Shown: piece after piece, positions 44,553 to 51,684 of the stretch
Numbering within the stretch: position 1 is the stretch's first letter
How the letters are laid out: every line of letters starts with the position of its first letter
DNA from: Sphingobacterium spiritivorum
GTDB lineage: Bacteria > Bacteroidota > Bacteroidia > Sphingobacteriales > Sphingobacteriaceae
Assembly: GCF_016724845.1 (NCBI RefSeq)
Contig: NZ_CP068082.1
Span: 4,712,001 to 4,776,000, forward strand
Reading direction: 5' to 3'
Length of the DNA stretch: 64,000 bases
The notes under the pieces: model-generated
Seen by the model: only the letters and a program-made list of their open reading frames with translations
Databases searched by the model: none
Told to the model about the DNA's origin: nothing
Made by a program: the position numbers and the translations under genes

Positions 44553-45161
44553 TTATTGTTTAAGGAGATACTGTCCTTTCATTCTGATTTTGACAGTTAT
44601 GTCCTCATTTGAATTGTTTTTGAAATACCATCCCTGTGGACCCTCGAACGGTGCGAGCAATGACCCCACCATATTGTTTGAATAGGCAATGGTATAGCTT
44701 TCGAAGTAGTTATTGTTATTCTTTACTTCACCGTGAAAATCAAAGTACAGTTCTCCTTTGTCCGTAATCCACTCATAGCGAAGATTTCCGTGTTTCATCA
44801 TGTCCACCTTATATTCCAGTCCTTTTCCTGCTGGTATGACCACATTAACTTCGTCTGTGCGTTCTGCAAGTTGCGTAGCAGGAGCCGGATTGTCTGCGGC
44901 TGCAGGTTTGGGTACCTCTGCACCTGAACCAACGTTTTCAAGTTGCAATATTTTATGCGGTACCGAAGCCAACGTCTCCGTATTTGCCTCTCCAACATAC
45001 AACTTGCTAAATCCTGTTGCTTTGCCTATACCCAAGGGGTCTATACCATATTCAGCCGGAAGTACGGCACTTACCAAGAGTATCGTTCCTACAACCAAAG
45101 CAATTAGTACCTGCTTGACTATGGATTTTTTGTCTAATATTTGATGCGTTATTTCTGCCAT
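44553..45161 (-). CDS. Membrane-anchored protein of the efflux operon
   Basis: A 202-residue protein with one N-terminal membrane helix (VLIALVVGTILLVSAVLPA, about 18-36) and a periplasmic domain. The second half (KHGNLRYEWITDKGELYFDF, ...GWYFKNNSNEDITVKIRMKG) is β-rich. It is encoded between the HupE-like and CzcA-like genes with short spacers, so it belongs to the metal-efflux unit. The function is unknown. Confidence 0.65.
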   Translation of the reverse strand: MAEITHQILDKKSIVKQVLIALVVGTILLVSAVLPAEYGIDPLGIGKATGFSKLYVGEANTETLASVPHKILQLENVGSGAEVPKPAAADNPAPATQLAERTDEVNVVIPAGKGLEYKVDMMKHGNLRYEWITDKGELYFDFHGEVKNNNNYFESYTIAYSNNMVGSLLAPFEGPQGWYFKNNSNEDITVKIRMKGQYLLKQ

Positions 45162-45173
45162 TTTGATTTTTTT

Positions 45174-45857
45174 TTAAGAGTTAAAATAACCGACTAACTG
45201 ATAGCCGAATAATAAGAAGCCTGCTGCCATAAGCAGGGTATTGGTGAGGGTTGAAAACTTCATGAAACTTGGCGACCGTCTCCAATTGGTTATGATGAAA
45301 AGCACAAGGGCTAAGGCTATAAATTGACCTACTTCTACGCCAATATTAAAGCCGATAAGGTTTGTCAGAAGTCCCGTCCTGTCAAAACTTAATTCCTGTA
45401 ACTTACTGGCTAATCCAAAACCATGAAAAAGACCAAAAATTAGAACTGCTGCTTTTGTATTAGGCTGATAACCTAAAAAGCGTTGGAAGCCCCCCAAATT
45501 GTCAAAGCCTTTATATACAATGGACAGTGCAATGATTGCATCAATCAGATAAGCGTTGATTGCCATATCTGCCAGTACGCCCAACAAAAGGGTTATACTG
45601 TGTCCAATGGTGAAAAAGCTCACATAAAGCAATACTTCTTTTGGTCGGTAAAGGAAAAAGATGACACCAACAAGAAACAACAGGTGGTCATATCCGGTAA
45701 GCATGTGCTTTGCCCCGATATAGAGAAACGGCACAAAGGCTACTCCCGAATTTCCGCTTAGAAAGGTCTGGGTATCCTCATCAACTCCGTGAGCATACAC
45801 CGACCCTGTTATCAATAATAACAAGGTTATTGATAAGACTATTTTTATATATCTCAT
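45174..45857 (-). CDS. HupE/UreJ-family permease
   Basis: A 227-residue membrane protein with a signal-like N-terminus ending in AHG and about six further membrane segments. The family motif H-x5-D-H is present as HMLTGYDHLLFLVG. A second polar motif is LFHGFGLASKL. HupE/UreJ proteins carry nickel or cobalt; here the neighbouring RND pump and His-rich proteins support a Ni/Co role. It is the first large gene of the efflux operon. Confidence 0.85.
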   Translation of the reverse strand: MRYIKIVLSITLLLLITGSVYAHGVDEDTQTFLSGNSGVAFVPFLYIGAKHMLTGYDHLLFLVGVIFFLYRPKEVLLYVSFFTIGHSITLLLGVLADMAINAYLIDAIIALSIVYKGFDNLGGFQRFLGYQPNTKAAVLIFGLFHGFGLASKLQELSFDRTGLLTNLIGFNIGVEVGQFIALALVLFIITNWRRSPSFMKFSTLTNTLLMAAGFLLFGYQLVGYFNS

Positions 45858-45977
45858 TTAGAACAGTGAATTTAAATCGGTACAAACTTCAAGGAACTGC
45901 TTATAAGAATGCACACACCTATATTATAGCGATGGAATGCCATAATATAAGTGGTAGAAGAATGTTCCGGGGATTAA

Positions 45978-46265
45978 TTAATGTTTATGCCCGTGAGCTT
46001 TGTCAATACTATCCTGATTTACAGCAGGTGCATCATGGGAGTGTCCATGAGCCTTATCCGCACTATCCTTATTAACAGCAGGGGTTTGATTGTCTGCCGG
46101 GTCGTGGGAATGTCCATGAGCCTTATCAATACTATCCTGATTAATCGCAGGAGCGGTTGAAGATGGTGCTGAACTGGAATTGTTGTCAGTCGAAGACTTT
46201 TCGCTGTTATTGCAAGCTGTAAGAGTAAGGGCAGCGAATGCTGCTATTATGAATGATTTTTTCAT
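45978..46265 (-). CDS. His-rich repeat lipoprotein, probable metal binder
   Basis: A 95-residue lipoprotein (lipobox ending at Cys18, LTLTAC). After a Ser/Asn spacer there are three repeats, at 42-55, 65-78 and 83-95, each reading about N(Q/K)DS(I/A)DKAHGHSHD. The clustered His-Gly-His-x-His motifs would bind Ni, Co, Cu or Zn in the periplasm. The repeats are also visible in DNA, so copy number may vary between strains. It is placed at the head of the efflux operon. Confidence 0.8.
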   Translation of the reverse strand: MKKSFIIAAFAALTLTACNNSEKSSTDNNSSSAPSSTAPAINQDSIDKAHGHSHDPADNQTPAVNKDSADKAHGHSHDAPAVNQDSIDKAHGHKH

Positions 46266-46352
46266 CGTTTTAAAAATTTGATTGTAAAAAAGAAATTATT
46301 TGCCCTGTGATATCAAGAGCAAAAGTCAAATTTTAACTTTCGAGGATGAAAG

Positions 46353-46763
46353 TTAAGCAACGATGATAAAGGGAGGACCTCGGAGGGAATATGCGCCGTA
46401 GAGCGGTGATTGGTAAACTGTATGCCTATCCGGTGGAAAGGTATGTCTTTGATAGATGACAATATATGCAACCGGAGCCTTGAAATCGGCAGGCAATGCC
46501 TTTATTGATTTTTCTGCATCTTTGGAAACTACAATTTTAGTGGCATCAGCAGTGGTAAATGCTGCATGTTCACCAGTGTGCATAAAACCCGAAAACGCAA
46601 TCTCCAAAGGAGTTTCCTTACTGTTTTTATGATGATTATCATTGTCTTTATGATGTCCATCATTGACAATATCGGTGTGATGGTGGTGCGATACAATGCC
46701 ATGACCCAGAATAACAATTTGGGCAACTATTAAAAATAATATGGCAGAGTACTTACGCAACAT
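46353..46763 (-). CDS. His-rich exported small protein of the metal cargo
   Basis: A 136-residue protein with an N-terminal hydrophobic segment (AILFLIVAQIVILGHGIV, about 7-24). A His/Asp/Asn cluster follows (SHHHHTD, then DGHHKDNDNHHK, about 25-48). The C-terminus ends in LYGAYSLRGPPFIIVA. It resembles the small His-rich proteins that head CusA/CzcA operons in Bacteroidota. A metal-sensing or metal-buffering role is probable. Confidence 0.7.
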   Translation of the reverse strand: MLRKYSAILFLIVAQIVILGHGIVSHHHHTDIVNDGHHKDNDNHHKNSKETPLEIAFSGFMHTGEHAAFTTADATKIVVSKDAEKSIKALPADFKAPVAYIVIYQRHTFPPDRHTVYQSPLYGAYSLRGPPFIIVA

Positions 46764-46890
46764 TACAGCAAAGATATAAAAAGTTCGGAAAAGATAATTA
46801 TAGAAATTATAAAGTATTGGAAGAATGGTGGCTTAAAATCTTTATTTCCTTTACATTCTTAACGCTTAATTTGATTCCAAACAAATCCTT

Positions 46891-47046
46891 TCATCGTCGT
46901 CTCGGCTTTGTTGTCGTCCATAAAAAGATCAACCATACACCAAAAGCCACCCCAAATCCAATCCACGGTGTTTTCATAGACAAAGCAGCAAAGAAGCCTA
47001 TCGTTGCAATGATGCAGGTAATAAAAAACCAAATTACATTTTTCAT
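46891..47046 (-). CDS. 51-residue membrane protein
   Basis: A frame from ATG 47046 to TGA 46891 encodes MKNVIWFFITCIIATIGFFA, then a second hydrophobic segment (WIGFGVAFGVWLIFLW) and a basic tail. The two-helix hairpin plus stop-flanking basic residues support a genuine small membrane gene. The opposite strand is open here too but gives an unconvincing product. It lies just inside the right end of the ICE, between the integrase and the metal cargo. Confidence 0.6.
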   Translation of the reverse strand: MKNVIWFFITCIIATIGFFAALSMKTPWIGFGVAFGVWLIFLWTTTKPRRR

Positions 47047-47083
47047 AATCAATCAAATTTACAATTTTAAAATATTACAAAGA

Positions 47084-47111
47084 ATTACATGAGGAGTTAA
47101 CCTCATGTAAT
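47084..47111. terminator. Perfect 11-bp hairpin after integrase gene
   Basis: ATTACATGAGG (47084-47094) pairs with CCTCATGTAAT (47101-47111) around a 6-base loop. It lies 13 bases beyond the integrase stop. There is only a weak T-run, so it may be a transcription barrier between the integrase and the small membrane gene, or a protein-binding site. Confidence 0.55.
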
Positions 47112-47124
47112 CCGGTTATTATAA

Positions 47125-48426
47125 TTAAGCGGCGATGCTTTCCGTTTCGTCCATTGCTTGTATTTTCTTCATCACCTTGATTTCGACTTTTCTTAGCTGT
47201 GCAATGACTTTGCGTTGTACGTCATCCACAATCTTCCAGTCTTTGGCAATATAAATATCCGTCGTACGGTTGCCCTCGTCGACATGGTTGAGCGCAAGAG
47301 CCACATCGTCCTTGCTCATTCGGCAATCGTTACGAGCCGTATTCGCAAAAGTGTGCCTTGCCCAATATAAAGTGAGTTCGGGTATTCCCGTCAACTTACG
47401 CAATTGCTCCATGCCTTTTGACAATGCCCAATTAAGGCAATTGGCACTTGAATAACGCTCACGCAATTTTCCTAAATATTTCTCCAATAAAGGTTTTGCC
47501 TCGTCAACAATCTTGATACTGATAAAGGCATTGTCTTTGCGTTTACCCTCCGTCTTGGAGCGATTATAATCTACACGACCGTTCCTAATATCACGTTCTG
47601 TTATTTGATAAAGGTCTACAGCATTCATTCCGCAGAGGTAGAACGAAAGCATATAAAGTTCTTTGGCCAATTCTGCACGGCTTCCGGGTTTAGTGACACA
47701 ATCCCGAATAATCAACACCTGTTCAAGTGTATTATTCCTTTTCTTAGTGAGGGGCGGGGAACCAACCTTATATTTCTTGAATGGATAGTGCTTGATACGG
47801 TATATTCCGAGGTCTTCGTTATTATAAAGTTCTCGTGCAGCATTGAATAATGTCCGTAAGTCGCGCATGTGATTATGTAATCCACTATCCGATAAACCTT
47901 TTTCGGTGGTAACTACTGGCTTATTGTCTTGATTGTAGCGTGTCATTGTTCGCTCGGATCGTAGATAACGCTCGTAGGCCATTAGCATATTGGAGTTGAT
48001 CTCCTTAATGGAAACGGATGGCCGTTTAAAATAATCGACAAGGCTGTTACGGATTACTGCTTGATTTTTGGCCGATCCACCGCGTCCCTCTTTTTTTAGG
48101 CGTTCGATGTGTTGAGTACAAAACTTAATGAAGTCGATGTCCTCGTCCTTATCACGCAAGTAATCTCGCAGTGATGTAGCTGTAAAATAATCAAGTCGGT
48201 CGTCGAGGTCGCTTATCATCTTCCGATAATCTCTTAGCTGTTGTTCGACCTTGTCTGCAATAAAAGGATCTTTGATTTTAAAATCCTTTGTCAGTTGCTT
48301 CTTGACAACAAAGTGATTGGTGTCAATAAACTTTCTTTCACTTTTGTGATGGACACAAATTTTTACATTGTAAGTTCCATCTGCTTTCTTGTGGTGTTCA
48401 TAAACCTTTGCGCTTACGGTTGCCAT
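47125..48426 (-). CDS. int: Tyrosine recombinase / ICE integrase
   Basis: A 433-residue integrase. An arm-binding N-terminal domain (MATVSAKVYEHHKKADGTYN), a SAM-like core-binding domain (about 110-215) and a catalytic domain are present. The catalytic region has LTLYWARHTFANTA with the Arg of box II, and NHVDEGNRTTDIYIAKDW with His and the nucleophilic Tyr. The first catalytic Arg region reads SFYLCGMNAVDLY without the usual Arg, as in several Bacteroidota integrases including IntDOT. I chose ATG 48426; a GTG at 48444 would add six residues. It lies next to a tRNA gene, its likely attachment site. Confidence 0.92.
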   Translation of the reverse strand: MATVSAKVYEHHKKADGTYNVKICVHHKSERKFIDTNHFVVKKQLTKDFKIKDPFIADKVEQQLRDYRKMISDLDDRLDYFTATSLRDYLRDKDEDIDFIKFCTQHIERLKKEGRGGSAKNQAVIRNSLVDYFKRPSVSIKEINSNMLMAYERYLRSERTMTRYNQDNKPVVTTEKGLSDSGLHNHMRDLRTLFNAARELYNNEDLGIYRIKHYPFKKYKVGSPPLTKKRNNTLEQVLIIRDCVTKPGSRAELAKELYMLSFYLCGMNAVDLYQITERDIRNGRVDYNRSKTEGKRKDNAFISIKIVDEAKPLLEKYLGKLRERYSSANCLNWALSKGMEQLRKLTGIPELTLYWARHTFANTARNDCRMSKDDVALALNHVDEGNRTTDIYIAKDWKIVDDVQRKVIAQLRKVEIKVMKKIQAMDETESIAA

Positions 48427-48441
48427 AATTTTTTCAATTAG

Positions 48442-48483
48442 CACGCAAAAATTTCCGTTACCTATTTGTTACGGTTTTGCGTG
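48442..48483. promoter_or_regulatory. Inverted repeat upstream of the integrase
   Basis: CACGCAAAA (48442-48450) pairs perfectly with TTTTGCGTG (48475-48483), and the spacer itself holds CCGT/ACGG. It sits just upstream of the integrase ATG, between the gene and the tRNA. It could be an arm-type integrase site, an operator or an att core. Confidence 0.5.
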
Positions 48484-48568
48484 AAGTTCAACAAAAAACT
48501 ATGTAAAACCAGCCATAGGGGCGATTTACCCGTGACCGTCTCGCCGAAGAAATCGGCTCAAAGAAATG

Positions 48569-48604
48569 AAAAAAAAACCGCTTCAAAATTTCTTCTGAAA
48601 CGGC
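48569..48604 (-). terminator. Terminator downstream of tRNA(CAU)
   Basis: On the minus strand the stem is CCGTTTCA (48603-48596) with TGAAGCGG (48585-48578), one G-T pair, a 10-base loop, and then a run of T. It ends transcription of the tRNA at 48611-48684. A second small hairpin, GCCGA/TCGGC, lies at 48543-48557. Confidence 0.75.
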
Positions 48605-48610
48605 TTTTTG

Positions 48611-48684
48611 TGCGCCCAGCTGGGCTCGAACCAGCGACCAAGAGATTATGAGTCTCCTACTCTAACCAACTGAGCTATAGGCGC
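48611..48684 (-). tRNA. tRNA with CAU anticodon (Ile2 or elongator Met), likely ICE attachment site
   Basis: A 74-base cloverleaf. The acceptor GCGCCTA pairs with TGGGCGC (one G-T). The D-arm is GCTCAGTTGGTTAGAGT, the anticodon loop CTCATAA gives CAU, and the T-arm is CTGGTTCGAGCCCAG. The sequence around TTGGTCGCTGGTTC is close to tRNA-Ile2, whose C34 is modified to lysidine to read AUA; elongator Met is the alternative. The 3' end faces the integrase 170 bases away, the usual orientation for an ICE integrated in a tRNA 3' end. Confidence 0.9.
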
Positions 48685-48694
48685 TTATGTTGTT

Positions 48695-48716
48695 TTACCT
48701 GTCGTCAAACAGGTAA
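48695..48716 (+). terminator. Hairpin with T-run between tRNA and tRNA remnant
   Basis: TTACCTGT (48695-48702) pairs with ACAGGTAA (48709-48716), loop CGTCAA, followed by seven T on the plus strand. The only genes near it are on the minus strand, so the terminator's partner is unclear. Confidence 0.5.
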
Positions 48717-48817
48717 TTTTTTTAAACTTGTTGAGTTTTTTCAAACTCTAACTTTTCAATGTCAATCAGAACACTTTTTTTACTATGTAATCCTGACTTT
48801 CAACGCCTTAACCAGTT

Positions 48818-48859
48818 AGATTATGAGTCTTCTACTCTAACCGACTGAGCTATAGGCGC
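48818..48859 (-). pseudogene. 5'-half remnant of a tRNA(CAU) gene
   Basis: The first 42 bases from GCGCCTATAGCTCAG match the intact tRNA at 48611-48684 with two substitutions and include the CTCATAA anticodon loop. After ATAATCT the sequence departs entirely: no T-arm (no TTCGA) and no 3' acceptor. It is thus a broken tRNA gene about 130 bases from the intact copy, probably a scar of past duplication, integration or excision at this site. Confidence 0.8.
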
Positions 48860-48943
48860 GGTTTTTTTGTTGTCTTTTCAGCGGTTATTTCTGTTTTGAC
48901 GATGCAATTATCGATATTTGTAACGATAAATCAAAATTTTTGT

Positions 48944-49579
48944 ATGCAAAAAGTTAAAAATATTATTCTGGATTATGGCAATGTGATCTTTATGATCGAC
49001 TTTATGAGAGCACAGGAAGCCTTTACTGCGCTGGGTATCAAAAATGTAGAACAGTTTTTTGCACACAAAGGCCACGCGCCACTTTTTGATGCTTTTGAGA
49101 AGGGAGAAATTACTGCAGAAGCCTTTCGTCAGGGAATTCGTGACGCTGCAGATGTTCCTCACCTCAGCGATGAGCAGATCGATGCGGCATGGAATGCACT
49201 GCTGATCGGTGTGCCGGAAGGAAATCATGAACTTCTATTGGAGCTGAAAGGGAAGTATCGTTTATTTCTGCTGAGCAATAATAACGAAATCCATTATCAA
49301 TGGATACTGGATTATCTGAAACGGGAATATCAACTGGAAGATAATACGTCATTTTTTGAGAAAGATTATTATTCTCACCTGATGAAAATGCGAAAGCCAA
49401 ATGCCGACATCTTCGAATACGTACTGAATGCACATGACCTCAAACCGGAGGAAACTGTTTTTATAGACGATAGCCCCCAACACCTTGATACAGCTGCAAA
49501 ATTAGGTCTTCACACATTTTTGCTGACCAAGCCTGATACATTGTCAGCCTTACTAAAACGTGAAAAATTAATAGACTGA
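48944..49579 (+). CDS. HAD-family hydrolase
   Basis: A 211-residue haloacid dehalogenase-like phosphatase. The nucleophile motif is ILDYGNVIF (a D-x-x-N form, DYGN, as in some members), motif II is LFLLSNNN, the cap domain lies between, and motif IV is VFIDDSPQHLDTA. I chose ATG 48944 (MQKVKNIILDYG), since the upstream extension adds sequence without motif. The substrate is unknown. It is the first chromosomal protein gene after the ICE. Confidence 0.85.
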   Translation: MQKVKNIILDYGNVIFMIDFMRAQEAFTALGIKNVEQFFAHKGHAPLFDAFEKGEITAEAFRQGIRDAADVPHLSDEQIDAAWNALLIGVPEGNHELLLELKGKYRLFLLSNNNEIHYQWILDYLKREYQLEDNTSFFEKDYYSHLMKMRKPNADIFEYVLNAHDLKPEETVFIDDSPQHLDTAAKLGLHTFLLTKPDTLSALLKREKLID

Positions 49580-49622
49580 TCAGCAACCGGGAAGAATCAA
49601 AAATATATTTAAATTAAATTCG

Positions 49623-49650
49623 TTTATTGCAGAATAACTTCCTATCTTTG
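49623..49650 (+). promoter_or_regulatory. Bacteroidota-type promoter of rpsU
   Basis: TATCTTTG (49643-49650) fits the -7 consensus TAnnTTTG of the phylum's primary sigma factor, and TTTATTG about 17 bases upstream resembles the -33 TTTG element. It lies about 50 bases before the rpsU start. Confidence 0.7.
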
Positions 49651-49678
49651 TGACCACAAAAAAAATTAAAGAGCTACG

Positions 49679-49687
49679 AAAGGAGGT
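49679..49687 (+). promoter_or_regulatory. Full Shine-Dalgarno sequence of rpsU
   Basis: AAAGGAGGT is complementary to nine bases of the 16S rRNA 3' end and lies 11 bases before the ATG at 49699. Genes elsewhere in this window lack such a site. In Bacteroidota the anti-SD is masked by bS21, bS6 and bS18, and a strong SD at rpsU is thought to allow autoregulation by bS21 level. Confidence 0.9.
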
Positions 49688-49698
49688 ATATAGAAAGC

Positions 49699-49890
49699 AT
49701 GATCATTGTAAATGTAAAAGAAGGAGAGTCATTGGATAGAGCGTTAAAACGTTTCAAGAAGAAATTCGAGAAAACAGGTGTTTTAAGAGAACTTCGCTCA
49801 CGCCAGGCTTTTGAGAAAAAATCTGTTACCCGTCGTATTCAGGTTAAAAAAGCAATCTACAAACAATCTTTAAATCAGGAAACTGTTTAA
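49699..49890 (+). CDS. rpsU: 30S ribosomal protein bS21
   Basis: A 63-residue basic protein: MIIVNVKEGESLDRALKRFK and KTGVLRELRSRQAFEKKSV are typical of bS21. It binds the 16S 3' region and, in this phylum, helps hide the anti-SD. It has its own promoter, a strong SD and a terminator, so it is transcribed alone. It is a chromosomal marker for the side of the ICE. Confidence 0.97.
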   Translation: MIIVNVKEGESLDRALKRFKKKFEKTGVLRELRSRQAFEKKSVTRRIQVKKAIYKQSLNQETV

Positions 49891-49905
49891 TTATTGTTTC
49901 GACAT

Positions 49906-49940
49906 AAAAAAGGTTATCCCCACAAAGGATAACCTTTTTT
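49906..49940 (+). terminator. rpsU terminator
   Basis: A 14-bp stem, AAAAAAGGTTATCC (49906-49919) with GGATAACCTTTTTT (49927-49940), a 7-base loop and a closing T-run. It is a strong intrinsic terminator just after the rpsU stop. Confidence 0.9.
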
Positions 49941-50120
49941 TGGTTTTGGGCTATTTTTCTCTTTCCTGAAAATACAGCATAAAAGACGGAAGGAGCTTAT
50001 CACAGCATTATATTCCACTATTTAGGAGGCGTTCTGCCTGCTTTACTGATTTTTGAGCATCAGTCAAATACATCTTATGGAAAAAGCAAGACTTAAGCAT
50101 CCACTGATAAAAGCTGATTT

Positions 50121-50690
50121 ATGAATGATTACCTTATCCTATCTTCGATTGTATGTCTGTGGTTAACTGGCTGTGGCCCCGGAGCTGATTACAGGTATTT
50201 GCCAAAAGTAACAGAGATACCCACACTTCCGGCATCGTGGCTCGCTTCATATCCGCCTTCAGGAGGCTACGAATTGCCAGCAGATGTACCTCTCATATCG
50301 GAAGAGAATAATAGCCCGTTATTCCTGTTTGCTATGCAGGAGGGTGATCGCATAAAACTTCGTGTCGTCTCATCCGGATGCTTTCAATACAGCATCTATG
50401 AGATTCAGATCATAAAAAACAAAGCGGCATATCAAGTACAGTATGGCGATCATAAAAAGGATCTGACTACGAAGCAATGGCGGAGCCTGATGAAATTTGA
50501 ACGGGAACTAAGCCTTCTGAAAAATAATACCGGCAGCTGCACCAATGTTGACACCTATATCTTATCCGCTAAAGGGAGAGCATTCATTATAAAAGATTCA
50601 TCATGCCGCTGGGGTGGAATACAAAACTTGCTGGAAGCATTACAACTAAGTTCAGAACAAATCCAAGTGAGCGAACCGCAAAGAAGCTGA
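50121..50690 (+). CDS. Putative lipoprotein of unknown function
   Basis: A 189-residue protein with a lipobox ending at Cys18 (LWLTGC). The mature part has paired Cys residues (SSGCFQYSIYE, NTGSCTNVDTY, DSSCRWGG) and no recognised domain. A terminator follows directly. The 180 bases before it hold no other gene. Confidence 0.65.
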   Translation: MNDYLILSSIVCLWLTGCGPGADYRYLPKVTEIPTLPASWLASYPPSGGYELPADVPLISEENNSPLFLFAMQEGDRIKLRVVSSGCFQYSIYEIQIIKNKAAYQVQYGDHKKDLTTKQWRSLMKFERELSLLKNNTGSCTNVDTYILSAKGRAFIIKDSSCRWGGIQNLLEALQLSSEQIQVSEPQRS

Positions 50691-50712
50691 AGATGAAAGG
50701 GAATAAAAAAAG

Positions 50713-50738
50713 AAAGCTCCAACCAAAGTTGGAGCTTT
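50713..50738. terminator. Bidirectional terminator between lipoprotein and tRNA-Arg
   Basis: A perfect 11-bp stem, AAAGCTCCAAC (50713-50723) with GTTGGAGCTTT (50728-50738), and a four-base loop. It serves the plus-strand lipoprotein gene and the minus-strand tRNA. Confidence 0.88.
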
Positions 50739-50742
50739 AATG

Positions 50743-50814
50743 TGTTCCCGGAGGGAGTCGAACCCACATCGACAGAACCGGAATCTGTAATTCTATCCAT
50801 TAAACTACGGGAAC
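50743..50814 (-). tRNA. tRNA-Arg (CCG)
   Basis: A 72-base cloverleaf. The acceptor GTTCCCG pairs with CGGGAAC. The anticodon stem ACAGA/TCTGT encloses the loop TTCCGGT, giving anticodon CCG. The T-arm is GTGGGTTCGACTCCC. The 3' CCA is not encoded, as is usual for many tRNAs of the phylum. Confidence 0.93.
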
Positions 50815-50876
50815 AATTCGCAAGCGAAGATAATGAAGTTTGGATTAATATCTATATTTTTTTTAACATTTTAAAA

Positions 50877-50915
50877 GAGGTTCATCAGCTGTAAAAAATA
50901 GCTTGATGAACCTCC
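50877..50915 (-). terminator. Terminator of the TonB-receptor operon
   Basis: GAGGTTCATCA (50877-50887) pairs with TGATGAACCTC (50905-50915), with GCT/AGC extending the stem. On the minus strand it is followed by TTTTAAAA. It lies downstream of the His-rich lipoprotein gene. Confidence 0.75.
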
Positions 50916-50984
50916 TGAGTGATAATCCTGTTATGTGATTACCTAATCCTTACAGATCAGGCATTTGCCTGAATGCATATGATT

Positions 50985-51623
50985 CTAGTGACCGTGGTCA
51001 CCTGCATGTATAAGATGTAAATTTACTTTCAGGTCAAGATCATTCTCTCCGGAAAATTTAGTGAAATTCACATTATTCCAGTCAGCAGCTGTAATACCTG
51101 CCTTTGCACCAGGGTTAAGATGACGCAAAACATAGCGGAATGTAAAAGAATCAGATGTTTTCAACACCGTAAGATATCCGGTAACACCAACATTCACTTT
51201 AGTATTGTCTGCTTTACGATCCGCATATACGTATTCTAATGTTCCTGCCGGTGCTCCCAGTAAGAAAACCTGATGGATATCATCTCTTTCCACAAAAGTT
51301 TGCTGTGTTTCGCGACCTGCAAAATCTTTAGCGACCATACTCAAACGGTATGTTTTGCCTTCTTCCAGATCCAGATGTGCTCCTACAGGTGGCAATAGTG
51401 GATTACCACTGAAAGAGACAGTCTCTGTTTCAGCTCCCGTAATATCATTATAGTGATAGTGATCCCCGTGTGTTTCACGCTCTACTTCAGTAAAGGTTAA
51501 CGTCACACCACCCACTTCTTCCTGATCATCCTCAGGAACCGGATCATCCTTAGAACAAGATTGAAGAGCTACAAAAGATGCAGAGAAAAGTAATACGAGT
51601 AGATAATGATTAAGTTTTTTCAT
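50985..51623 (-). CDS. His-rich lipoprotein partner of the TonB receptor
   Basis: A 212-residue lipoprotein (lipobox ending at Cys23, LQSC). An early cluster ETHGDHYHYND and the end LHLIHAGDHGH are His-rich and would bind a metal ion. The middle is β-rich. It is encoded 61 bases downstream of the TonB-dependent receptor, so it is probably its surface or periplasmic partner in metal capture. Confidence 0.75.
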   Translation of the reverse strand: MKKLNHYLLVLLFSASFVALQSCSKDDPVPEDDQEEVGGVTLTFTEVERETHGDHYHYNDITGAETETVSFSGNPLLPPVGAHLDLEEGKTYRLSMVAKDFAGRETQQTFVERDDIHQVFLLGAPAGTLEYVYADRKADNTKVNVGVTGYLTVLKTSDSFTFRYVLRHLNPGAKAGITAADWNNVNFTKFSGENDLDLKVNLHLIHAGDHGH

Positions 51624-51684
51624 GTTGTTAAATGTTTATTTAATAAAAAGTCAGCACTTGTACGGAATGATTCAGACAAGTGTA

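Noticed and set aside
1..48600. Transposase or insertion sequence inside the ICE
   Set aside because: No DDE/HUH transposase-like gene or terminal inverted repeats were found; the only recombinase in the element is the tyrosine integrase.
48818..48859. Second functional tRNA gene
   Set aside because: Only the 5' half is present; there is no T-arm or acceptor 3' strand.
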